A stretch of DNA of 52,167 nt, taken from contig JBCCHN010000028.1 in assembly GCA_039028695.1 (NCBI GenBank), forward strand, positions 1-52,167, read 5' to 3'. Position numbers and translations under genes: made by a program. The notes beneath the pieces are model-generated. The model had not been told where the DNA came from. It saw nothing but the letters and a program-made list of their open reading frames with translations, and ran no database searches. Source of the DNA: JANQKX01 sp039028695. Lineage in GTDB: Bacteria; Pseudomonadota; Alphaproteobacteria; Kiloniellales; Kiloniellaceae. Positions 26,373-35,347 of the stretch are shown here, one piece after another (position 1 is the first letter of the stretch; every line of letters begins with the position of its first letter).

Positions 26373-26729
26373 ATGACCAGCGAAAAAGCGTCTGTGCGCG
26401 TTCAACGTTTCGAAGATTTGGTCTTTCAGCCCCGCTTTGAATATGGCGATATGGCCCAGGTGGCGGGCGTGTGCGGCGCTGACGACGGCACCGATCTTGG
26501 AGTGGGCTATGGCCGTCTGACAAAGGCTCGCATTCCCTGGACCATAAAATACGATGAGGTGCTGACGGTGCTTGAGGGGCACTTGACCGTGCATGTGGGC
26601 GACCAGCGTCTCGAAGCCGGTCCGAGGGATTGCATCTGGTTGCCGGCGGGCACCGAGCTGGTTTATGAGGCCGAGGCAGCCCTCATCTCATTTGCGATTC
26701 ATCCGTCCAACTGGGCCGAAAAAGACTAA
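26373..26729 (+). CDS. EutQ-like cupin protein
   Basis: The 118-aa single-domain cupin has the motif pair PWTIKYDEVLTVLEGHLTVHVG and GPRDCIWLPAGTELVYEAE, which resembles EutQ-type cupins. It ends one base before the start of the FAD oxidoreductase gene, so the two are an operon and likely share a substrate. Cupins in this position often sense or isomerise the amine or keto product (inference). The two operators lie just upstream. Confidence 0.78.
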   Translation: MTSEKASVRVQRFEDLVFQPRFEYGDMAQVAGVCGADDGTDLGVGYGRLTKARIPWTIKYDEVLTVLEGHLTVHVGDQRLEAGPRDCIWLPAGTELVYEAEAALISFAIHPSNWAEKD

Positions 26730-26730
26730 A

Positions 26731-28080
26731 ATGAGCAGAACGGATATGGCCAAAATCGAGCATCTTCCCAAGGACGATCGCACCAACGGTTGGAGCGCCC
26801 TTTTGCCGCCCCGAGAACCCCGGCCGGCCCTGCAAGGAGATCAGCGGGCTGATTGGTTGGTGGTGGGCGCCGGCTATGCGGGCCTGGCCGCTGCCCGGCG
26901 CTTGGCGGAAAATCGCCCGGATGAAAAGATCGTTTTGATCGAGGCCCACGAGGCCGGCGAAAATGCCTCGGGGCGGAATTCGGGCTTTGCCATCGACCTG
27001 CCTCATACGGTTGGCTCGTCCTTGGACGAGTTGGAAGGCTCCCACCGCTTCATGCGCCTGGCCCGGGCGGCGGTGGATCACCTGGGCACCATGGTCGAGC
27101 GCTATGACATCCCCTGCGACTGGGCGGTGCGCGGCAAGTATCACGCCGCCGCCTCGGAAGGAGGCACGCGCGATATTCTCGAGCCTTTTGCCAAGGAGAT
27201 GGAAAACCTCGGCGAGCCCCACCGCTGGGTGGACAAGGATCAACTGCGCTCGGAAATCGGCACACCCCACTTTAATGCCGCGGTTTATACGCCTGGCTGC
27301 GTGCTCATGAACCCGGCGGGCCTGACCCGGGGGCTGGCCGATAACCTGCCGGAAAACGTGACCTTCTACGAACACAGCCCGGTGGTCGAGGTGGACTACC
27401 AAAACGGGGTAAGGCTGACCATCGCCCGGGATGGTGAGACCCTGGGCACGGTCTATGCTCCCAAGATGATCCTGGGGGTCAACGGCTTTGCGCCCCAATT
27501 CGGTTTTTTCAAGGGCACCTTGATCTCCATGGCCGCTCACGCCAGCCTCAGCCGTCAGCTCACCCCGGATGAGCAGGCCCAGATGGGCTCGGTGGAAAAT
27601 TGGGGCCTAACCCCGGCCAATGCCTTTGCCGGCATCACCATGCGCTATACCGCCGATCATCGCATTTTGATCCGCCAGGACATTCACTTCTGCCCCTCCA
27701 TGCGCCAATCGGACGACCGGCGCGCCAGGGTGCGCCAGAACCATCAACGGCTTTTTGAGCAGCGCTTCCCCATGCTGCCCGGCGTGACCATGGAGCACAC
27801 CTGGACAGGCTACCTCTGCCTGTCCCAAAACCACGCGCCCGGCTTCGGCAAGATGGCGTCTAATGTTTGGGCCGCCGTCTGTCAAAATGCGGTGGGCGTG
27901 ACCAAGGGTACCATCGGCGGCATTCTGGCGGCTGATATGGCCTGCGGCGAGGACAATCCCCTGATCGCCGATATGGAAACCTTAGGCCAGCCCGACAAAC
28001 TGCCGCCCCGCCCCTTGTTGGACATCGGCGTGCGCGGGCGATTTGCCTGGGAGATTTGGCGCGCCCGGGCGGAAGCCTGA
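26731..28080 (+). CDS. FAD-dependent amine oxidoreductase (DAO family, PuuB-like)
   Basis: The 449-aa protein has the ADP-binding fold WLVVGAGYAGLAAARRLAE at about 35-55, IEAHEAGENASGRNSGFAIDLPHT, and the C-terminal TWTGYLCLSQNHAPGFGKM plus GVTKGTIGGILAADMACGE. This order is like gamma-glutamylputrescine oxidase and similar DAO-fold amine oxidases. The ATG at 26731 is 2 bases after the cupin stop; MAKIEHL at 26746 is an alternative. The gamma-glutamyltransferase gene at 14.3 kb is too far away to be in the same unit, so the polyamine link stays weak. Confidence 0.82.
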   Translation: MSRTDMAKIEHLPKDDRTNGWSALLPPREPRPALQGDQRADWLVVGAGYAGLAAARRLAENRPDEKIVLIEAHEAGENASGRNSGFAIDLPHTVGSSLDELEGSHRFMRLARAAVDHLGTMVERYDIPCDWAVRGKYHAAASEGGTRDILEPFAKEMENLGEPHRWVDKDQLRSEIGTPHFNAAVYTPGCVLMNPAGLTRGLADNLPENVTFYEHSPVVEVDYQNGVRLTIARDGETLGTVYAPKMILGVNGFAPQFGFFKGTLISMAAHASLSRQLTPDEQAQMGSVENWGLTPANAFAGITMRYTADHRILIRQDIHFCPSMRQSDDRRARVRQNHQRLFEQRFPMLPGVTMEHTWTGYLCLSQNHAPGFGKMASNVWAAVCQNAVGVTKGTIGGILAADMACGEDNPLIADMETLGQPDKLPPRPLLDIGVRGRFAWEIWRARAEA

Positions 28081-28404
28081 TTTGAAAAGCCGGGGCCCCG
28101 CGACACCGCCTATCTAAGGCGGAGGTCTTAGGAACGCCAGTCAGAATTTGACGGGACGGTCACGACCTCCCAGAGTGGCGACTGAAGGGCAGGTAAAAGA
28201 AATTGAACCTTGAGCTCACAGCCCAATAGTTTCCGGCCGATTGGCTTTCATCGTTGACCTTATCAACGCCTATTAAAAAATCCCAAATCGTGCAGGTCCT
28301 TCGAAAAGCGGGTTCGAAAATACATGATACCCGGTATTAGAGAGAGATCAAAGGAAGTCATAAAGAAAATCATGTCGGTTGATGCTTGATCGGCGGGAAG
28401 GGGG
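28081..28404. other. Intergenic, no gene seen
   Basis: 324 bases between two converging units. A CCGCC-tatctaa-GGCGG hairpin lies near 28105 and may be a weak terminator for the FAD gene. I see no credible coding frame. Confidence 0.4.
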
Positions 28405-28830
28405 TCAATCGGCGCTTTCTGTGATGTAAAGAATGAGGCGTTCCTTGGCCCGTCGCGGCATATCGTCGGGGATTTGCTCCGGCTTCGCCCTTTCATCTCC
28501 GACCTGAATGATCATTACCATGCCCACGCTGAGATGCGGCGTACATTTAATGCCGTATATACCCTCTTTTTCAAACTTGATTTCAATCTCTTCGTTTATC
28601 TTGCCGCGAAAGGTTTCAACCGCTTCCGGCCAAAGCGAGTCAATGCTGGCGGCATTATGTCCCGGTTTCGATGCGATAAACTTTACTGTGTCTCCAGGGG
28701 AGATTTTTAGATAGCCCGGCTCATAAACCATGGCACCCACGTCGTTGCGATTGAGCATTTGCACATTATATACCTCGGCAAAAGCATCGGTCGGGAAGAG
28801 CAGTAAAAAAATGAGCATAAGTTTTCGCAT
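28405..28830 (-). CDS. Pseudoazurin (type 1 blue copper protein)
   Basis: A periplasmic electron carrier of 141 aa with a signal peptide ending in TDAFA (residue 18). The copper ligands are H58 (KPGHNAAS), C96, H99 and M104 (KCTPHLSVGMVM). The rest follows pseudoazurin: VYEPGYLKISPGDTVKFI and KINEEIEIKFEKEGIYGIKCTP. It starts at the base next to the ABC ATPase stop (28831), so it is translated with the importer. Pseudoazurins are best known as donors to nitrite or nitrous-oxide reductases. None is in the window, and its position in an iron-type importer operon is unusual. Confidence 0.92.
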   Translation of the reverse strand: MRKLMLIFLLLFPTDAFAEVYNVQMLNRNDVGAMVYEPGYLKISPGDTVKFIASKPGHNAASIDSLWPEAVETFRGKINEEIEIKFEKEGIYGIKCTPHLSVGMVMIIQVGDERAKPEQIPDDMPRRAKERLILYITESAD

Positions 28831-29610
28831 CTAATTCTCCTTTCGACTTCCATTTATGTGGAAACGAATGACTTTACTTTGATCGTGGGGATCGGTCAGA
28901 AAGCGCGCACCGACACCAAATGCATCCTTTAGCAGATTTTCTGTCACCACTTCATCCGGAGGCCCGGACGCAATGATTTGACCCGCGCGTAGGACGCAAA
29001 TACGATCGCAAAGCATGGCTTGGTTGAGATCGTGCAGCGCGATGATGGCTGCAATGGGGAGCTTTGTAACCATGTCCAGAATGGTCATCTGGTGACGAAT
29101 GTCGAGATGGTTTGTCGGCTCGTCGAGCAGCAGCACCTGCGGTTCTTGACAAAGTGCACGCGCAATATGGGCTCTTTGACGTTCTCCCCCCGAAAGGGTG
29201 TGCCACTGCCGATTCTCGAAGCCCTTGAGGTCTACGTCTGATAAGGCAGCCTCTACGGCCAGGTCATCGCCGCTGTTCCAGCTTCGCAGAGCTGACAGCC
29301 AAGGGGTTCGTCCCAACTCGATCGCGTTACGAACGGTGATGCGCTCGGCGGTCTCCGCGTTTTGCTCCACAAGCGCCACATGCTGGGCGATTTCTCGCTG
29401 GCTCATACGCGCCATATCCCTGCCGGAAAGCTCAATAGTTCCTTCCGAGGGGCGACGAATGCCCGCAAGCATGTGCAGCAAAGTGGATTTGCCCGAGCCG
29501 TTGGCGCCAATCAATCCGAGCTTTTCCCCCTGTCCCGCTGCTAAGGAAACCCCTGAAACGATGGTCTTGTTGCGCGCGCGCCATCCCAGATTCTTACACG
29601 CCAGCATCAT
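28831..29610 (-). CDS. Iron-complex/B12-type ABC transporter ATPase
   Basis: The 259-aa nucleotide-binding subunit has Walker A G35ANGSGKST43, the signature LSGGERQR (139-146), Walker B VLLLDEPTNHLD (159-170) and the H-loop ALHDL. The length and GRTPW segment are typical of FecE/BtuD/HmuV-type importers. It overlaps the permease gene by 4 bases and abuts the pseudoazurin gene. It energises uptake of a chelated substrate, most likely a siderophore or haem-type iron complex. Confidence 0.9.
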   Translation of the reverse strand: MMLACKNLGWRARNKTIVSGVSLAAGQGEKLGLIGANGSGKSTLLHMLAGIRRPSEGTIELSGRDMARMSQREIAQHVALVEQNAETAERITVRNAIELGRTPWLSALRSWNSGDDLAVEAALSDVDLKGFENRQWHTLSGGERQRAHIARALCQEPQVLLLDEPTNHLDIRHQMTILDMVTKLPIAAIIALHDLNQAMLCDRICVLRAGQIIASGPPDEVVTENLLKDAFGVGARFLTDPHDQSKVIRFHINGSRKEN

Positions 29611-30659
29611 TGAGAAGCCCGCCCACTAATGAGGATCACCGCAAAGACCGGTGCGCCCACAAGGGCCGTGACGACGCCAATGGGTAAGACTTGACCAGGA
29701 ATTATTATTCTTGAAATCACATCGGCGAGTATCAGAAAAATGGCACCGCCCAGCGCCGAAGCGGGCACTAACTTTCCGTGACGCGTTCCCACCACGATGC
29801 GCATGGCATGGGGTATGACAAGACCAACGAAACCGATCGAGCCCACGATGGATACCATTACGGCTGTGACAAGCGCTGCTACTCCGATTAAACCCAATTG
29901 AGCCCGCCGGACTGCGATCCCAAGCGACGCGGCACTGTCTGCGCCAAATGTGAATGCGTCCAGCGTGCGGGTATTTAAAAGGCAAGCCAAAACGCCCAAA
30001 AGCGCGGCCGGCACGACGCTGGTGATATCCGGCCAACGAACGCCCGACAAATTGCCAAGAAGCCAGAACATGATGCCCCGCGCCTGTTCGGCGTTGGCCG
30101 ACTTGGCAATGAGAAACGCCGTGATCGCATTGAACAGCTGCGACCCTGCAATGCCTGCCAGCACGATAACGCCGGCGGCCCGCAAGCCCACGCCGCCACC
30201 GGCCGCGTGCGCCAACATGGCCACGAGCACAAAAGCGAAAACCGCGCCAGCAAAGGCACCGGCGGAAAGAGAGATTGCCCCGCCGCCCAGACCGGCAACG
30301 GTCACGGCAACCGCACCGGTAGACGCTCCCGCCGAGATTCCCAGAAGATAAGGATCCGCAAGGGCGTTGCGCAACAGGGCTTGTAGCACCACACCCGACA
30401 ACGCCAGGCCCGCGCCGCAGCAAGCCGCTACGACCGCGCGCGCAAGACGGTAGTTCCAAACGATACCTTCATCAATCTTGTCGATCGCGAAAGTGGCGCC
30501 AGCCACCTTATTCGCCAACACCTTCAGAACAATTTCAAAAGGAATGGGTGTTTCACCGATGGCCGTGCCGGCAATCAATGCAAACAAGAGCACCGGTGGC
30601 GTTAATAGCCACCAGTGCCATGTCGACCGCCTGGCATACGGCCGATCCATTACGGTCAT
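29607..30659 (-). CDS. FecCD-family ABC transporter permease
   Basis: The 350-aa multi-pass permease has the FecCD pattern: N-terminal NYRLARAVVAACCGAGLALSGVVLQALLRNALADPYLLGISAGASTGAV, later GFVGLVIPHAMRIVVGTRHGKLVPASALGGAIFLILAD, ending with PIGVVTALVGAPVFAVIL. It overlaps its neighbours by 4 bases on both sides, so the whole importer is one operon. It sits in the inner membrane as a dimer. Confidence 0.92.
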   Translation of the reverse strand: MTVMDRPYARRSTWHWWLLTPPVLLFALIAGTAIGETPIPFEIVLKVLANKVAGATFAIDKIDEGIVWNYRLARAVVAACCGAGLALSGVVLQALLRNALADPYLLGISAGASTGAVAVTVAGLGGGAISLSAGAFAGAVFAFVLVAMLAHAAGGGVGLRAAGVIVLAGIAGSQLFNAITAFLIAKSANAEQARGIMFWLLGNLSGVRWPDITSVVPAALLGVLACLLNTRTLDAFTFGADSAASLGIAVRRAQLGLIGVAALVTAVMVSIVGSIGFVGLVIPHAMRIVVGTRHGKLVPASALGGAIFLILADVISRIIIPGQVLPIGVVTALVGAPVFAVILISGRASQ

Positions 30660-31675
30660 TGGCTAAGGCCGGACCCCGCCATTTCGTTGGACAATTGCTC
30701 GAGCGCGAAAATGGCGCGCACGGTCGGGCTCATGGCGTGCGCGTCAATGGTAATCACACGCCCTTCTTTTACCGCGGTCATTTCCTTGGCAACGGGATCA
30801 CTATTGAGAAACTCAAGCTTTTTCTCAACATCGTCGGCGGGGAATCGTCTGCGGTCCATTTCCGCGACGACGATGAAGTCGGGGTCAGCTTTGGCAATTG
30901 TTTCCCAACCCACCAGCGGCCATTCCTCGTCGGACTGGACCACATTTTCAACGCCCAGCTTGTCCATCAAATAGGCTGATACACCCTTTTGACCTGCGAC
31001 GTAGGGATCACTCTCCATATCGGCTGATGAAAACCAGAATACCGCTGAAGTACCTTCAGGTAGATTTAGGTTGCTCGCTTTATTTATAGCTGCCGCCTCG
31101 CGTCCCTTCAGATCGTCAATCAGTTTAGTGCCTGCATCGTTGGCGTTGTAAATTGCAGCCAGCTCCCCAATGCCTTTGTAAAGCTGATCAGTCGCAAAAA
31201 GCTCTGACCGTGTGCCGTCAATGCCAACAGTGTTGTCTTTTGCCTCGCAATCGGTTGGCATGACATAGGTCGGCACGTTGACATCATGAAAGCTCTCACG
31301 CGTGGCGATTATGCCTTCCGGCCCAATGTGCCATTCATACATAATGGTCACCAACTCCGGTTTTTTGTTTACGATAGCCTCAAAGCTCGGATCGTTATCC
31401 GAAAGGCGCTCGATCCCATCGTTTAATGTCTCGAACTCAGGCAAGACGGGATTAAACCATACCGATGTGCCGGTGACCTTGTCGCCGAGACCGAGTAGAT
31501 ACAAAATTTCAGTTGTGGATTGACCTACGGTGACCGTGGACGTCGGTGCGTTCGCAAAGGTTATTTCATGCCCACAGTTTTGTATTGAGAAGGGATAGGA
31601 TGTATCGGTGGCAAAGGATTGGTTCGAGAGTGCAGTTGCCGCGACTGCACCGAACAAAAAACATTTTAGTTTCAT
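30656..31675 (-). CDS. ABC transporter substrate-binding protein, iron-complex type
   Basis: The 339-aa periplasmic protein starts at the ATG at 31675 (GGAGAAAGTGACA before it) with a signal peptide ending in SNQSFA. It continues as a BtuF/FecB-type protein: VTVGQSTTEILYLLGLGDKVTGTS, then the long connecting helix, then GWETIAKADPDFIVVAEMD and KEGRVITIDAHAMSPTVRAIFALEQL. The ligand is not determined by sequence. A Fur-box-like site about 255 bases upstream points to iron. Confidence 0.87.
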   Translation of the reverse strand: MKLKCFLFGAVAATALSNQSFATDTSYPFSIQNCGHEITFANAPTSTVTVGQSTTEILYLLGLGDKVTGTSVWFNPVLPEFETLNDGIERLSDNDPSFEAIVNKKPELVTIMYEWHIGPEGIIATRESFHDVNVPTYVMPTDCEAKDNTVGIDGTRSELFATDQLYKGIGELAAIYNANDAGTKLIDDLKGREAAAINKASNLNLPEGTSAVFWFSSADMESDPYVAGQKGVSAYLMDKLGVENVVQSDEEWPLVGWETIAKADPDFIVVAEMDRRRFPADDVEKKLEFLNSDPVAKEMTAVKEGRVITIDAHAMSPTVRAIFALEQLSNEMAGSGLSQ

Positions 31676-32221
31676 TGTCACTTTCTCCAACATCGCAAAG
31701 GTTGATTGTTTGGCTTGTATAACCAAATTTTAAATTAATTTTAGATAGAAATATGAGTTAAGTTAACAAGATCGTTTTAACTGCGATGCGCCCACTGAAA
31801 ATTAAGTTCAAAGGCGACCGATACTGATTGTTAAGTTAATGATTTTCCGCGTATTTGAACCGATTTAATTTGGCCCAGATCACAAAACGTAAGGTCCCAT
31901 CGCCCCTTATCTGAGTCAAGGAATTTTTTGCGACTGATTATCATTCGCAAAATGTCAGCGTTTTGAGATTATTTTTCGATTGTTCGATGCAGCGCTGATA
32001 ACACACGGGGCCTGAGGCCACGGGTTTTCCCTGTGACGCGCATAGCAAAGAGGATGAAGCCGAAGTCTTCTTCTATACGGCTTTTATATGGCGGGCTTAA
32101 AAGATTCGAGACCTTGCGAGACCTGGTGATCAAAAGCGGCAACTTGGTCAAGACCACCACCCTTTGGCTGGCTATTTTGCTTTGGAGGCTATTCTGCCCA
32201 AGGTCTCAAGAGATGATGAGC
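31676..32221. other. AT-rich regulatory intergenic region
   Basis: About 545 bases between the importer operon and the LOG gene. The left part is AT-rich and promoter-like; it includes the Fur-box-like site at 31930-31948. The right part (32000-32200) shows open frames on both strands, but no product I can support. Confidence 0.5.
31930..31948 (-). promoter_or_regulatory. Fur-box-like operator
   Basis: On the minus strand the site reads GCGAATGATAATCAGTCGC and matches the Fur consensus at about 14 of 19 positions, with the AATGATAATCA core intact. It is 255 bases upstream of the substrate-binding protein start, so either the leader is long or a closer promoter exists. Confidence 0.5.
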
Positions 32222-32773
32222 TTAACCTCCGAGCACTTCAGCGGCCGCGTGGACGAAGCTCTTGACTTCGTCTAGGTTTTCCGTGGTCGGAACCGCTGCA
32301 GGCAGGCCAGGAATATCATCTTCGCCGGCCACATAAGCGATCACAGCCTTGCCGTAGTTGAGCGCCAGCATAATCTCGCTGACCGTGCCGTCTCCACCGG
32401 GTAAGGCAATCACCACATCCGCCGTCAGGATGTTGATATGATTTCGGGACATCTTATCTTGGCCCCGTGGGCCGCTGAAGGGCAGGTGGGTGCGGATGGG
32501 GATCTCCACCCATTCGTTGGGATAGCCGTCTTTCGCGTAGGGTGGATCGTCACCCAGGGGCAGCACACCGATCACCAGACCCTGCCGGTTCGGTGTCTCG
32601 GCAAAGGCCCGGCTCACCGCCGCCATGACGCCTTGTCCGCCGCCGGTCAAAAGATGGACGCCTTCACCCGCCAACCAGCGCCCTAAAGGCTCAGCCAGTT
32701 CCCGGTGCGCGTCGAGGCCCGAGCCCATTACCCCCACGATGGGACGGTGATGAACTTTAGCGATTTTTTGCAT
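32222..32773 (-). CDS. LOG-family / TIGR00725-type nucleotide-binding protein
   Basis: The 183-aa Rossmann-like protein has the opening IVGVMGSGLDAHRELAEPLGRWLAGEGVHLLTGGGQGVMAAVSRAF and the PGGDGTVSE motif, which is the LOG phosphoribohydrolase signature. LOG enzymes release a base from cytokinin ribotides or AMP; some relatives carry molybdenum cofactor. I chose the ATG at 32773; an upstream TTG adds 11 residues. It is followed by the Bax-like gene in reverse order on the same strand. Confidence 0.82.
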   Translation of the reverse strand: MQKIAKVHHRPIVGVMGSGLDAHRELAEPLGRWLAGEGVHLLTGGGQGVMAAVSRAFAETPNRQGLVIGVLPLGDDPPYAKDGYPNEWVEIPIRTHLPFSGPRGQDKMSRNHINILTADVVIALPGGDGTVSEIMLALNYGKAVIAYVAGEDDIPGLPAAVPTTENLDEVKSFVHAAAEVLGG

Positions 32774-32839
32774 TTTGCTTTTCTTGATCGCAAGACCCAA
32801 GGGCAAAAGGGATTCAGTGGTCTTTTCTAGATCCCAAGA

Positions 32840-34246
32840 TCAACCCTCGTTTGGGCTGGAGGCGTCGTCGCGCTGCTCATCTTCGCCGATGGTCGCCGGG
32901 GCCTCTCCCTCTTCCGTCAAGGGCCATAGGCTGGCCTTGTCAAAGACATCGAGATTGTTTTCGGCGATCAGCTGGCGCAGGCGTTTGATATAGAGATCGC
33001 CTTCTTCCGAATAGGACTGAAGGCCGCCGACCAAGGCCTTGGTATCGGGCTGATCCACGTCATTTGCCATCGCGGTGCGAATTTTACGCAGCTCGGCATA
33101 GGAGTCGTGGCTGTTCAGGTTGTGCATGTAGCTTTTTACGGCGTCCAAGAGGCTATCGAACTTGCGTACCCGGAAAGCCTCGCCCTCGCCGATGTCCTCG
33201 GGGACCATGCCCGGCTGATCATCGTTCCAGGTGCGTTGGCCAAATAGGGCATTACCCTCCTGGGCAAAGCGAGAGGTGCCCCAGCCACTTTCCTGAATGC
33301 CTTGGGCCATCACCAGACCCACCGGAAGTATGTCCAAACGGGTCATGAGGTCGTCCTGATCGGTGGCGCCGAAGGCCTCGATTTGCTGGTCGAGCCAAGC
33401 TTGATCGGCGGCGGAGATCGACTTGCCGTCGGCCTGTCGGGAGAGCAATTCCTCGGCACGGGCACGGGCCTCGCCGATCTTTTCGTTACTGATCAGGATC
33501 AGCGGCAAGAGGATACGCTGAAAAAGCGCCTTGCGCGCCTCCGGGTCCTCGAGCTGATTGATATCCGATGGTAGGCTGGACACAGCAATACGCGGTACGG
33601 GCAGATCCTGTTCGCGCACCGCCGCCAGGTCAAAAGGAACGGCGTCCAAGTGCTCGGCCAACTTGGCTGAGGTTTCCGGGGTTAGGGGCACGGCCAGGGA
33701 AACAACGGGTTCCCTAACATCGGAGGTCTCATCACCAAACCTTTCCGGCGAGGGCAGCAGGGCCGTCTCCAGAGGTTTTTCGGCGGAGCCCTTGGGGAGG
33801 GCCGAACTTGATTTGGGGATCGTGGCGCTGCCAAAGCTGTGGTCCAGGTGCCAACCCTGGCCGGTTTCGAGAGCGGCCTCGCTGGCCGACTTCGCCGGTT
33901 GCTGGTTGGCGGAGCCGGACTGATTATCCTCGCCCCAGCCTTGCGGCATCGTCTTGGCGGGCATGGCTTCGTCGCCTTCGACAGCGGCGCTTTGGCTGGA
34001 AAGGTCGGCCGTCTGCTTCGAGGCTTCGCTGGCAGACTGGCTATTGGTCAGGCTTACGGATTGCCCAGTGGATTGGCCAGTGGATTGCGAAGCCGCAGCA
34101 TCGGCTTTCCTGGCGTGCTGCAGTTCAAATCGTTTGGCGGCGGCGCCAATGGAGACCATGACCAGGGCAGCAAAGATCAGCGCCCAGATCATGTTGGGGC
34201 GCGTCGAGCCGCTCTCGGACTCGTCCAGGCCGCTGTTATCACTCAT
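32840..34246 (-). CDS. Bax-like glucosaminidase-domain protein with membrane anchor
   Basis: The protein (468 aa from the ATG at 34246) has a short cytoplasmic lead, one transmembrane helix (MIWALIFAALVMVSIGAAA, about 20-38), then a long Ser/Gln/Ala-rich disordered region to about 190. The C-terminal catalytic part contains MAQGIQESGWGTSRFAQEGNALFGQRTW, the E of which is the likely acid, and SYMHNLNSHDSYAELRKIR. This matches the Bax/mannosyl-glycoprotein N-acetylglucosaminidase-like family, which cuts peptidoglycan. Start at 34258 is possible. It sits in the inner membrane facing the periplasm. Confidence 0.82.
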   Translation of the reverse strand: MSDNSGLDESESGSTRPNMIWALIFAALVMVSIGAAAKRFELQHARKADAAASQSTGQSTGQSVSLTNSQSASEASKQTADLSSQSAAVEGDEAMPAKTMPQGWGEDNQSGSANQQPAKSASEAALETGQGWHLDHSFGSATIPKSSSALPKGSAEKPLETALLPSPERFGDETSDVREPVVSLAVPLTPETSAKLAEHLDAVPFDLAAVREQDLPVPRIAVSSLPSDINQLEDPEARKALFQRILLPLILISNEKIGEARARAEELLSRQADGKSISAADQAWLDQQIEAFGATDQDDLMTRLDILPVGLVMAQGIQESGWGTSRFAQEGNALFGQRTWNDDQPGMVPEDIGEGEAFRVRKFDSLLDAVKSYMHNLNSHDSYAELRKIRTAMANDVDQPDTKALVGGLQSYSEEGDLYIKRLRQLIAENNLDVFDKASLWPLTEEGEAPATIGEDEQRDDASSPNEG

Positions 34247-34367
34247 GTGCTCTACCACGATCTGGACCCTCCCCCGGCGCCGGCCGGTAGTGCTCCGGAC
34301 AAGCCTATTTTTAGATACTCCGCCCCCTAAAGCGGTATTTTTGCGCGATCCTTTGGAATTTTCCAGC

Positions 34368-34407
34368 TTGATTCTGGTAAGCCCAGTTTGATTCTAGTAA
34401 GCAAAGT
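34368..34407 (+). repeat. Tandem 20-bp direct repeat upstream of dioxygenase operon
   Basis: Two adjacent copies: TTGATTCTGGTAAGCCCAGT and TTGATTCTAGTAAGCAAAGT, identical at 17 of 20 positions. The 20-base period places them on the same face of the helix, about 85-125 bases before the PhyH start. They look like activator or repressor sites. Confidence 0.65.
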
Positions 34408-34491
34408 CTTAACAGTTGGATAAGCATCTGGGGCAATTTTGGGGCGGTCTAGAGGCAGACGGGACTTAGAAAAAGATGTAAAGGAGGGGTA

Positions 34492-35343
34492 ATGCTTGAT
34501 TATTCGGCCAGTTTGGGGGCTGATTTGCCCATAAACGGCGCGGCGAAGGCCTTTGTCACGCCCCAGGACCGGCTGGATTTTGCCCGGGACGGGGCGGTTT
34601 GCTTACGCGGCCTCTTCGAGGATTGGGTTGAGACCATCGCGGCGGGTATCGAGTACAATATGACCGAACCCGGCCCCTATGCGGCGGAAAACACGACAGC
34701 GGACGATAGCGGCCGTTTTTTTGACGACTATTGCAACTGGCCACGCATCCCCGAGTTTCGCCATCTGGTGGAGGAATCGCCGGCAGCCGCGGTTGCGGCG
34801 GCCATCATGGGGTCAAGATCGGCCCAAGTGTTCCATGATCATGTCCTCGTCAAGGAACCGGGCACCACCAAGGAGACTCCCTGGCATCAGGATAGTCCCT
34901 ATTATTTTGTCGAAGGCCAGCAAACCGTTAGCATGTGGGTGCCCGTGGACCCGGTGCGCGAGGCCACTTTGCGCTTCGTCGCCGGCTCTCACCTTTGGAA
35001 GAAGCTGGTGCTGCCCGTGCGTTGGCTCGACGACAGTTCGTTCTTTCCCGGTCAGGAAGATTACCTGCCCGTGCCCGATCCGGACCAGGCGCCTGAGAAA
35101 TTCAGGGTATTGGAATGGGAGATGGAGCCGGGGGACGCGGTGCTCTTCCACTACCGCACCCTCCATGGCGCCCGCGCCAATATGACCGCGCAGCGCCGGC
35201 GGGCCTTTTCTCTGCGCTTTGTGGGGGACGATGCGGTCTATGCCGAGCGCCCCGGCCGCACCTCGCCGCCCTATCCGGGCCACAACATGTGCCCCGGTCA
35301 GCGCCTGCGCGAAGACTGGTTTCCGATCGTCTGGCAGGAATGA
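34492..35343 (+). CDS. Phytanoyl-CoA dioxygenase (PhyH) family protein
   Basis: A 2-oxoglutarate/iron oxygenase of 283 aa. The metal triad is H132-Q-D134 (TPWHQDSPYY) and H225 (YRTLHGARAN), with R residues (QRRRAFSLRF) placed for 2-oxoglutarate. The start is an ATG with a strong AAAGGAGGGG site. It is the first gene of a four-gene operon (PhyH, sulfatase, 2OG oxygenase, DMT exporter). PhyH proteins of this type hydroxylate small metabolites such as ectoine or phosphonates; the neighbour sulfatase suggests a sulfated substrate (inference). Confidence 0.87.
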   Translation: MLDYSASLGADLPINGAAKAFVTPQDRLDFARDGAVCLRGLFEDWVETIAAGIEYNMTEPGPYAAENTTADDSGRFFDDYCNWPRIPEFRHLVEESPAAAVAAAIMGSRSAQVFHDHVLVKEPGTTKETPWHQDSPYYFVEGQQTVSMWVPVDPVREATLRFVAGSHLWKKLVLPVRWLDDSSFFPGQEDYLPVPDPDQAPEKFRVLEWEMEPGDAVLFHYRTLHGARANMTAQRRRAFSLRFVGDDAVYAERPGRTSPPYPGHNMCPGQRLREDWFPIVWQE

Positions 35344-35347
35344 CCCC

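Noticed and set aside
32033..32275. 80-codon plus-strand frame near the LOG gene
   Set aside because: It runs into the antisense of the LOG gene and has no recognisable motif; kept only as part of the intergenic description.
35219..35347. Upstream extension of the sulfatase frame
   Set aside because: It overlaps the end of the PhyH gene in another frame, with Arg/Pro-rich composition; the sulfatase fold begins just after 35348.
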